DNA of 64,000 nucleotides from Tubiluchus corallicola (lineage: Eukaryota; Priapulida; Priapulimorpha; Priapulimorphida; Tubiluchidae), in NCBI GenBank assembly GCA_030141605.1, contig JAQGDQ010000494.1:1-64000 (forward strand), read 5' to 3'. A model generated the notes under the pieces. The model worked only from the letters and a program-made list of their open reading frames with translations. It ran no database searches and was not told the origin of the DNA. A program made the position numbers and the translations under genes. Within the stretch, counting starts at the first letter, position 1; each line of letters begins with the position of its first letter. Positions 55,029 through 64,000 of this stretch are shown here, in pieces.

Positions 55029-58000
55029 CTAAAATAAAAGCAACATTATTTGATTCAACAGCAAAACTTAAAGAAAGCATGTTATGTTAAAGCATTTTTT
55101 CTTACTTCAGTAGAAGTCTAAATGTGGTCTATACGTAACATTAAATGCAATCATTTGCTAAATTATGATTTTCAACTTTCTTGCTTCTAGATAAACAGTT
55201 TAAAAATGATGTTAGTTAGAAGAACGTGAAAGTATACTGTGTTTACGACTCTATGTAAACTGTATACTGTTTACGACTCTATGCATTTTAACAAACTGCT
55301 GAAAATAGTAATGAAGACAAGTAAGAAACATCTTGATTTTTCCATTCACATCTGACAGCAAGTAGAGCAATTATGGGTTTCATCATTGCACTCGATTAGC
55401 TTGCAGGACACTGAAATATTTCACTTTTTACACAATATTCATTGATTTTGTTACTTGCAGGTAAAGGCAGCTGCTGGATCTATTAAGACGGATTCTTAAG
55501 GTTTGTAGTGATCACATTTCAGTTTTCTAGTGGTCACATTTTAGTACCAAGATCATTTTGGGCTTTGTGCACTTTGGGTAAATTTATCAACTACTTTGTG
55601 CTATTTCATACAGCAAATGAAACATTTCTCATGCTAAACTGGCAGACTTTTCTCAAACAGATTATCTGAATATTTTAACAAAAACAGCCAACATCTTCAA
55701 ATAATTGAAGAAATGTGCTATTTATGCAAACACTGAGCATTGCTTGTACAATTTCACTGCTTAATTGGAACAATAGGTTGCCATGGTGTTTGTAACAAGT
55801 AGCAAACCATCTGCATTGTTTTGATGCAGCGTTTAACAACACAGTGTAGACATTGGAACAATAAGTTGCTATGGTGTCCGTAACAAGCAGCAAGCCATCT
55901 CCATTGTTCTGATGCAGCGTTTAATAACACGGTGTAGACATTGGAACAATAAGTTGCCATGGTGTTCGTAAAAAGCAACAAGCCCTCTGCATTGTTCTGA
56001 TGCAGCATTTAACAACACAGTGTAGACGGACAAATGAGCATTGGTAAAGTTGGCGTTGCCATGGAGACCGAATGGTTTTTTTATCTGCCATCTAGAGGAA
56101 AGCGAAAAGTGTGGAAATTGGGTAATTGCACTATTTGTAGATCTACGTAAGTCATACAGATGCTATACGAGGCCAAAACAGCTTGCTATGCAGTTTACAG
56201 AGCTCTACGCTAATAGGTAACAAATGATTTCTTAAAACAAAAAAGCTTGTTGAGAGCAGTTTTAATCAGCGTCATAGATGGAGCACGTGGCACCCGAGGC
56301 GGCACTCGAGTTTCACATCCTCTTCACCTCCAAAAAAAAATCTTTACACAGGAAAATTTTGGATATGTAGACTATAACAGTGTGCGGTCGCAGTTGTGAA
56401 AAGTTGCAAAGGGAAATTTATAATACCATAAAGTACAAAAGAAAAAAACTGTTTGTGAACAACTAAATAACTTCAAAAGCAGGAAAGAGCATGCTTATAA
56501 ATGCATTGCACAGTTAACGAAAAACGCCTACTGCACTTTGAAAACAACAGCAAACTATGTCGCAAATATTACAACAATATTAAATCACTAATTATCATTT
56601 TCCTTTGTCGCTATCGGTTGGAGCATTTTCATGGAAAGATAAATTGTCCCATCTTTTGCCTTTCTACTGTTCAAAAGAAGAAACTTTTTCGATGGACTTG
56701 AAACGAAGTGCAACCTTCTGAAGTGCAGTCCTGGACAGTATGCACCCTATGCACTCCTTAGCTACATCACAAGTTATAATTGAGTGCTGCACCAAGCTAA
56801 TAAATAAAGCCATAACAAATTTGCCAGAACCAACAACTTCAATTTCAGATACACAATGCCCAAAGAATACTTTGGTGAAAGAAGAATCATTCAGACGCAA
56901 CTGTGTGAGATCATTCACATGTAACTCTATGAAAGCTTACACGTAAAACCGTACTTACTTCATTTTCTAATTCTTGCATAACGAGTGTTTTCGCAACCGG
57001 TACAACGTACGTCTTTTGTCCGCTTCCTAGAGAAACCAAACATGAATTAGCTTAAATATGTGCAGGGGAAATACCCCCGGAGCCCCCAGACAAAGTGATC
57101 CATAATTATCTGCCTAGGTTAGAAACAAAATGGCTAAAAGAATGTCAAAAACATTACCGATTTTGCTTGATTGATTCACATTGTGCCGTCCTTTCTAAGT
57201 CAAGCAATCAGTTATTTCCACTCGCTCATTATAAAGTCGTCTATTTTAATTAGTAATTTTGCATGTAAAAGTAACAGCATGGCAGGAACCTGGCTTGAAT
57301 CATGATGAGTTCCTGTACTGACGAAACTCCTTATCAATTTAGAGATCAAAAGTCTTCCAGACATTAGAAGTAACAATTAATGTTTGAATTCATCTGTTCA
57401 TAGTGTAAGATCATTATCATCGTTAAAAATGTACCCATTTCTGATATCCCCTTTGCTAATCGCGTTCATTTCCACTAAACAACTCCCAGTTTTCCACTCA
57501 ACCTAACGGTTTTTCACTGCACACAACATTGTTAACAAACAACTTACAAACAGTAACTCCTAGCTTAACATTCCTGCACAATGAAAAATAGCTTGCCATT
57601 ACTGGGTGTAGCTCTTACGGTAATTTTCTTGAGAAGCATAACACTTAGTGGATGTGCACAAAAATCATGGATTTCTAGTCATAAGTCAGTTATTTCACAT
57701 TACACATTTGCAATAGTTTCGTGTATAATATATAGTGAAAGGGCCTACAATGAACATAATACAAATAAGCTTTCTATTGTTTCTGCACAAGAAAAGCCTC
57801 ACACACTGTTCACCTATATACAAATATAAATGTGTTGCGGGCAATCAAAAAGCAGGGCTTGTTAGATTGTCCCACACAGTGAAAGAAAAAAGTAATAGAA
57901 ATCTGCGTCGTAAATCTGTATGTGTTCCAAAGTTCTTCGGAACTACATGAATAATAAACTACCACTCACAGAGAACTCTCGAGAGAAAACTCCCTCCGTA

Positions 58001-61000
58001 ACATTACCTTCGGAACGCTTCACCATTTTCATGTTCTTCAAGTCTCCCATGGTCAGCGGCACGATAGTCGCACTGTCCTCGGAGGACGCTTCAATCTTGA
58101 CGAGCATGGGCTTCTCTGCTGTCTTCAGCAGGGCGATGGTTGGAGTCACGCCGCCCTCATCTTTGGAATTGGTTTCTAGACTGCCAAATGAAAGAGACGG
58201 GGAGATCAAAAGTCTGTGGAGAAACCTTACTGTAAGATTTAAAATTTGTTTGCTGTGATAATAGAAAATTCATTACTACAATGATGTCTATAAGACATGT
58301 CTTAAATGTAAAACATCCCAGTAATAGAAAATTCATTACTAGAATGATGTCTATAAGACATGTCTTAAATGTAAAACATCCCAGTAATAGAGAATTCATT
58401 ACTAGAATGATGTCTATAAGACATGTCTTAAATGTGAAACATCCCAGTAATAGAAAATTCATTACTAGAATGATGTCTATAAGACATGTCTTAAATGTAA
58501 AACATCCCAGTAATAGAAAGTTCATTACTAGAATGATGCCTATAAGACATGTCTTAAATGTAAAACATCCCAGTAATAGAACGTTCATTACTAGAATGAT
58601 GTCTATAAGACATGTCTTAAGTGTAAAACATCCCAGTAATAGAAAATTCATTACTAGAATGATGTCTATAAGACATGTCTTAAATGTAAAACATCCCTGT
58701 AATAGAAAATTCATTACTAGAATGATGTCTATAAGACATGTCTTAAATGTAAAACATCCCAGTAATAGAAAGTTCATTACTAGAATGATGTCTATAAGAC
58801 ATGTCTTAAATGTAAAACATCCCAGTAATAGAAAATTCATTACTAGAATGATGTCTATAAGACATGTCTTAAATGTAAAACATCCCTGTAATAGAAAATT
58901 CGTTACTAGAATGATGTCTATAAGACATGTCTTAATTGTAAAACATCCCACTAATAGAAAATTCATTACTAGAATGATGTCTATAAGACATGTCTTAAAT
59001 GTAAAACATCCCACTAATAGAAAATTCATTACTAGAATGATGTCTATAAGACATGTCTTAAATGTAAAACATCCCACTAATAGAAAATTCATTACTAGAA
59101 TGATGTCTATAAGACATGTCTTAAATGTAAAACATCCCAGTAATAGAAAATTCATTACTAGAATGATGTCTATAAGACATGTCTTAAATGTAAAACATTC
59201 CCGTAATAGAAAATTCATTACTAGAAAGATGTCTATAAGACATGTCTTAAATGTAAAACATCCCAGTAATAGAAAATTCATTACTAGAATGATGTCTATA
59301 AGACATGTCTTAAATGTAAAACATCCCAGTAATACAAAGTTCATTACTAGAATGATGTCTATAAGACATGTCTTAAATGTAAAACATCCCAGTAATACAA
59401 AGTTCATTACTAGAATGATGTCTATAAGACATGTCTTAAATGTAAAACATCCCAGTAATAGAAAGTTCATTACTAGAATGATGACTATAAGACATGTCTT
59501 AAATGTAAAACGTTCCAGTAATAGAAAGTTCATTACTAGAATGATGTCTGTAAGACATGTCTTAAATGTGAAACATCCCACTAATAGAAATCTCATTACT
59601 AGAATGATGTCTATAAGACATGTCTTAAATGTAAAACATCCCACTAATAGAAAGTTCATTACTAGAATGATGTCTATAAGACATGTCTTAAATGTGAAAC
59701 ATCCCAGTAATAGAAAATTCATTACTAGAATGATGTCTATAAGACATGTCTTAAATGTGAAACATCCCACTAATAGAAAGTTCATTACTAGAATGATGTC
59801 TATAAGACATGTCTTAAATGTGAAACATTCCCGTAATAGAGAATTCATTACTAGAATGATGCCTATATGACCGTTTCAACATGTTTTGGAAGTAAGGTTT
59901 GTTCAATCCTGTTGCATGCTTACCAATCACTTACTACTTGACTATTGGTGGTACTGAGTTCACCTTGCTGAACCTATAAAAACAAAAAGACAAAAAACAG
60001 ATTCCCTGAATGTAAAATTAGTTTGAAAACGTGAAAGACAGACAACGCTAGTTTTTCGAATTTCAAACTATCAATGAAAGAGCAAACATCTTTCCTGAAC
60101 CAGACAACAATCCCCTGGAACACAGGTGGGAAACGTGAGATATTTTACTAAGTAGAAAAAATGCCTTGCAGAATGTTTACTTAAACATATGAAATGAAAT
60201 ATGCTAGCTAGTGGCGGAAAAAAGTGCAGAACTCTTGATCACAATGTTATAAGAAAATAATCGAATAAGCCTTTTCACAGTTTCGTTCTGTGCATGTGCA
60301 GTTGCTGTAGGTAAATGTACCACAGTGATGCGTCTTAACCACAATCATCAAGTGACATGTGGGCAAAACAAAGCCGACTGCTGCATCAGTTGAGTACCTT
60401 CAGTTGTTTTATGTCGACTTTACGTATTTATACATTAGTCTGTACGTAGAGTGGTTTACTGGCAAGATCTTGCTTGGAAACAATAAAAAATGAACTAAGC
60501 AAGGTTGTAGTTTGCTGTTAAAACTGTTACTATTACAGTAGCTTGGGCTGCGAGGAACTGTCAAGTGTACACAAATGTGGTGTCTAGTACACAACATTTG
60601 AACTTTTCACGATCTTCATCAATCACTGGAACTGTGAAAAGGTTTATTGCTTGAAAATTATGATTTTGGTGTTACAGACGTTTATTTACAAATGCTAAAA
60701 ATATAAATAGCATTACGAATCTAAATTACATCTGGAACTTTAGTTCTCCTCAATCTGGCATTCATGACCATATGACCTTTAATAATTTCAGCATTGTGAC
60801 CAGAGCTACAAATAACTGGGACTCATTAATGAAAGCAAGTTTATCTATGTACCCTAATAAGCCTTCTCTTAATGTACAAAGCAGTTCAATTCCATTAACT
60901 TTTTTTTCTAACTATCTAACCAATTATTTTCAAACATCTAACTATAGTTTTTAGTGGATAGCTTCTTCCTCAGCTGTTTTACTGTATGCTACCTTTAGAT

Positions 61001-61191
61001 TCTATGTGAAAAAATAATCAGTCAGTTTGTATAAGCTGACAGGAAAAAATTTGGAGCGATTATATTTGGAGTCAGATTTTGTATTATGTTATAACCAACT
61101 AATGTAAATATTCTTGTAAATTATTACTAACAAAATTGATGAATTGCATTGTTATAATATGTGTAAGTAAAATCTTATATATATATATAAT

Positions 61192-61227
<36 letters not shown>

Positions 61228-62993
61228 TGCAGCTACACATGCATGTGGTTCTAAAAACAGAGAATATGAGACATGAAACACTGTCATGAGTTTTTTAACA
61301 CATTATTTTAGTTTATACTCACCAGCTGGTCACCTGGATTGGCCAAACTAGAGTTTCCCTTTCTCAGAGCAATGCCGTGGAGAGGATGCGTGCCACGTTT
61401 CATCCTACTGCCGTGCAAGCCCGCGAACACTTTGCTACCGTGAACGTAATTCTCGTGATATCGTAGCGACGTCCGGTTCGCAAAGTCCTGCCCGCATATC
61501 TTACACTGAATCGGAACGCGGCTGTGCGACTTCTGCACGTGGCACACCAGGTTAGACTTTTGATTGAATCCCTTTGAGCAGTGCGGGCAAGCGTACGGGC
61601 GCTCGCCCGTGTGAACGTAAATGTGGTTCTGGAGGTTGGCCTTCAAGTGGAACCCCTTCCCGCAGATTGGGCAAAGATGGCTCTTCACGTCCGTGTGCGT
61701 CTTCCGGTGGGCTAAGAGCGTGGACCGACGGTTGAACGCCATCGGACATTCATTGCAGGCAAAAGGCCGTAAGGTAGAATGAGTAGCCTTGTGCCGGCTT
61801 AGCGTACTGCTTTGTCGGAACGCTTTCCCGCATTGGGAACAAGAATACGGTCTATCCCCGGTGTGAATGACAGTGTGTCTGAACAATAACGCACGAGAGG
61901 GGAATTCTCTCTGACACTGAATGCACACGAAGATTTTACTGCCGTCCACCTTGTTCTGAACGACCATTTCGAACTCGGCACCGCGCTCTTTGAGTGAATG
62001 ACGGGGTCTCGATGGGGCTGGGATAACACCTGAAGTGTCTACCTGAACGACATTTTCTATTTGTTGCGGTATTTCTAACTGGCTACCATTAATTATCGCA
62101 GAATCGTTTATTATCTGCGTCTCTACACCATCGATAATGTGAATTTGTCCGCTTTCCAAAGACGCGAGATTGTTAGACACGGTCATCGCTTCCGCAATTT
62201 GCAAGAGCTCCGCGTCTCCAGTTACCTCCGTGATCTGGGTAATCTCCCATTGCTGTGCGGCATCGTCCACAGCATCAGGCTTCAATCCATTGGTAGAAGA
62301 ATGTCCGCCAAGAATTTGCTCGCCGACTAGAGCTTCTGTATCGGGGGAATGACGTGAATTGCCACCACTGTGCCCAAGCTGTTTACCGACACTGTGCTCC
62401 AACTTTGACAACTCAATTTGTCCCTCCATTACATCGTCGGTCAACACAACGATGTGAGTTTCCTTCTGCTCTTGTGGTGGCAGCTCCAGATGAACTTGTC
62501 CTTCCTTCTTTTCTTGTTCTTCTTTGTTGTACTCCAGCTGGGCAGACGTGTGCGACATGTCGCTTTGTAAATCCTCAACAGGCAGCTCTACAAGCATACA
62601 TTCTGTCAGTTCGTCCTTTTCTGAAACCAACGCAGAACCGGCATCGACACTGTTACTGCTCCAGCTGGTGGAAAAGTCTTCCGCGGCATTGAAAACCAAG
62701 TTCACCGAATCGGCGATACAAACTTGTTGAACATCCTCCGATGACAGCGAGTCGCTGTCCGGCTTTGGAGAAAGAGAAGTCAAATATCGTGGTTTGTGTG
62801 CGGCATGCTTAGGCGGCCGACCTCTTCTTGCTGGGACGTTGCCAACAGCAGGAGAAGGTAGCACTATGGTTTTGCCCGACTTTGATCTCGTACGTGGTAG
62901 CTCGACCTCGGCCACCTTGTATCGGGTAACCTTTGTGGGTGACATCTCCTGAGCTTGGGGTATACTGATCACATTCAACATTGCTTTATCCAT
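54234..62993 (-). CDS. C2H2 zinc-finger, AT-hook nuclear protein, ~918 aa
   Basis: Exons 61323-62993, 59924-59973, 58008-58180, 56959-57026 and 54234-55028 join in phase to 2757 nt. The start is ATG 62993 (MDKAMLNVISIPQ), just after an acceptor at 63010, which implies an upstream 5'UTR exon. A frame continuing from an earlier coding exon is also possible. An AT-hook-like RRGRPPK lies at residues 56-62. Six C2H2 fingers lie at about residues 353-517, with TGDRPYSC and TGERPYAC linkers. Long acidic, hydrophobic-spaced flanks, including NGVQYVLQSPDGTLTLQ near the C-terminus, suggest transactivation segments. It is probably a sequence-specific DNA-binding transcriptional regulator in the nucleus. 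I cannot assign an orthologue. Confidence 0.88.
55765..56030. repeat. 88-bp tandem repeat, 3 copies
   Basis: The unit contains TTGGAACAATAAGTTGCCAT and TTCTGATGCAGCGTTTAACA, in the intron between exons 4 and 5. Confidence 0.88.
56959..57026 (-). CDS. zinc-finger gene exon 4
   Basis: It encodes GSGQKTYVVPVAKTLVMQEL and ENE, with the acceptor TTTCTCTAG and donor GAA|GTAAGT. Confidence 0.88.
57650..57885 (-). mobile_element. LINE-type 3' end fragment, reverse copy
   Basis: It is the reverse complement of 5465-5665 (from GTCATAAGTCAGTTATTTCA to GTTAGATTGTCCCACACAG). Confidence 0.55.
58008..58180 (-). CDS. zinc-finger gene exon 3
   Basis: It encodes LETNSKDEGGVTPTIALLKT, then PMLVKIEASSEDSATIVPLT and GDLKNMKMVKRSE. 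The acceptor is TTTGGCAG and the donor GAAG|GTAATG. Confidence 0.88.
58264..59867. repeat. 63-bp tandem repeat, ~25 copies, with palindrome AAGACATGTCTT
   Basis: The unit holds TGATGTCTATAAGACATGTC then TTAAATGTAAAACATCCCAG and AATTCATTACTAGAA. Because 63 is divisible by three and the unit lacks stops in one frame per strand, both strands show ORFs of >500 residues. I regard these as repeat artefacts within the intron between exons 2 and 3. Confidence 0.96.
59924..59973 (-). CDS. zinc-finger gene exon 2
   Basis: Sixteen codons, VQQGELSTTNSQVVSD, are followed by two carried bases. The signals are TTTATAG and ATTG|GTAAGC. Confidence 0.8.
60420..60600 (+). mobile_element. LINE-type fragment
   Basis: It shares GGGCTGCGAGG...GTCAAGTGTACACAAATGTG with the minus-strand copy at 9600-9975. 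Confidence 0.45.
60765..60960 (+). pseudogene. C-terminal remnant of a LINE reverse transcriptase ORF
   Basis: The plus-strand frame reads FSIVTRATNNWDSLMKASLS and ends LTNYFQTSNYSF. The R-x-x-x-x-W-(N/D)-S-L arrangement before the stop resembles CR1/Jockey-like ORF2 ends. A related copy is at 36560-36680. Confidence 0.5.
61176..61224. repeat. (AT)n microsatellite
   Basis: About 20 AT dinucleotides with a short duplicated flank AATCTTATATAT. Confidence 0.95.
61323..62993 (-). CDS. zinc-finger gene first coding exon
   Basis: It encodes the AT-hook, an acidic region and all six fingers (first FVCIQCQREF, last CKICGQDF...HENYVHG). The acceptor is TATTGCAG at 63011-63018. The donor CTG|GTGAGT is at 61323/61322, phase 0. 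Confidence 0.92.
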
Positions 62994-63322
62994 TTGTGCC
63001 ACAAAGGTCCCTGCAATAGGGAAAAATGAAACAAAATTAAAATAAACACAGAAAACCATCAGCTTACAATAAGATGTGTGAGGTTTGTTAAAGTACGGTA
63101 CCGTTGTAGCCAACAACAGTACAAATGAATCATACCTTCATGTATTAAGATACTTCATCAAAGACCTTCATCATTCAATTCACATCGTTCTTCAGTCATC
63201 AATTCTAAAAGCACAAAACCGTCGATAATAACACTGATGAAAGTTGTTGGAAACGATCATGGCATCTTTTCAAGGAATTATTTTAGAAATGTAACCAAAA
63301 GGAACCAGGCGTTCCTGAACTG

Positions 63323-63690
63323 AAAGGAAGGCAGGAAGATTTTTCATATACTGCCCCATTTTGAAGTCCGATAAAAAGTATACATTTTAGCACAATTAAT
63401 ACTGCAACAAAATCGTTTTTGATAATTAAATAATAGATTAAAAACTTAATAAACAGCGGGAGAGCCCAACTAATGATGGCATCACAAACTAGCATAATTT
63501 TCAACATCAAAAATATTCCAAGAAAGTCTTGCCCGTGTTTACGAAAGCAAAGACTGAAGTACAGTGCCACCGTAAGATATTTGGTGTGTTGTAATAAAAC
63601 TAGTCAAGATTTAAGATAAAAATTCAAATTTCAAAATTTCTGCTGAACTGAGAGATACATCAGCGAAGAGTTAGCGATGCAAATGTGAAA
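63323..63690 (+). mobile_element. MITE family 1, internally deleted copy
   Basis: It begins GAAAGGAAGGCAGGAAGATT and follows the family until about 63640, then jumps to the CAGCGAAGAGTTAGCGATGC part. Confidence 0.65.
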
Positions 63691-63766
63691 TTGTGTTTTA
63701 AAAGTTAGTCCACCCAGACACTTGACTAAATGCTCTAACATAAATTAATACGATCCACGATTGCTT

Positions 63767-64000
63767 AAAGAAAAAGCCAGACAATTGTGTAAACTTTAGT
63801 TCAAAACAAAGTACGCTCTAAAATATTGAAAACTACAACAGCTTTTTTTAGACCATAAGCTTAGATTAAATAACAATTACCTCAGATAGTTAAATTTTAT
63901 TGAACTTTCAAAGCTCAGTGAATCCACTAAGATTAGCAATGGCGCCTTTTTGTTACATTTGCGTTGCCGAAAAATAGGCTCGGTACCGTTATAAGCATGA
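63767..64000 (+). mobile_element. MITE family 2, partial copy at window edge
   Basis: The end TTAAAGAAAAAGCCAGACAA and the following ATTGAAAACTACAACAGC are shared with 37096-37580 and 2988-3510. The copy is cut by the window end. Confidence 0.55.

Noticed and set aside
58157-59870. 529- and 563-residue ORFs as genes for repeat proteins
   Set aside because: Both arise from one 63-bp intronic repeat whose length is divisible by three. Opposite strands are equally open.
62993-63116. ATG 63116 as zinc-finger start
   Set aside because: The acceptor CTATTGCAG at 63011 separates it from the conserved frame. The residues before it look intronic (hydrophobic, no continuity).

Overview
The window is nuclear DNA from an invertebrate animal. 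It is AT-rich and intron-rich, has canonical GT-AG splice sites, and carries many micro/minisatellites, small terminal-inverted-repeat transposons and LINE fragments. The multi-Tudor germline gene and the pentraxin and C2H2 zinc-finger genes fit a metazoan. I cannot name the phylum from sequence alone. There is no prokaryotic gene organisation, no CRISPR array and no convincing functional tRNA or rRNA gene.

Three spliced genes can be assembled by hand with phase-consistent junctions. (1) Plus strand, about 2.2-15.7 kb: the last five exons of a pentraxin (LamG-fold) domain gene whose 5' end lies upstream of the recognised exons. (2) Minus strand, 48.2 to 19.3 kb: a complete giant Tudor-domain gene. 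Its 15 coding exons total 9048 nt, an exact multiple of three, giving about 3015 residues with ten Tudor domains and a very long acidic linker. It resembles Drosophila Tudor and vertebrate TDRD6 and is probably a piRNA/germ-granule scaffold. (3) Minus strand, 63.0 to 53.0 kb: a C2H2 zinc-finger regulator with five coding exons totalling 2757 nt, 918 residues, six fingers and one AT-hook. Genes 1 and 2 converge. Genes 2 and 3 are tandem on the minus strand.

Layout: 0-0.9 kb is a GT-rich minisatellite folding into a long inverted repeat. 0.9-15.7 kb is the pentraxin gene with large transposon-filled introns. 15.7-19.2 kb is the convergent intergenic region, with a tenfold array of CTCF-like sites. 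19.2-48.2 kb is the Tudor gene. 48.2-53 kb is intergenic, with a few mobile elements. 53-63 kb is the zinc-finger gene. 63-64 kb is MITE remnants.

The most striking feature is structural. Five separate tandem arrays start on a gene boundary, so that their first repeat unit holds the last codons of an exon plus its splice donor (at 2384, 9014 and 25143) or its stop codon (at 14005 and 54234). In the Tudor gene this gives a 21-bp, frame-preserving array of about 19 consecutive CAG|GTAAAT-type donors inside an open reading frame. Each alternative donor would add seven residues without shifting the frame. Two further arrays carry regulatory-looking motifs: CTCF-like cores (18.2-19.1 kb) and a perfect p53-type half-site palindrome repeated about 25 times (58.3-59.9 kb).
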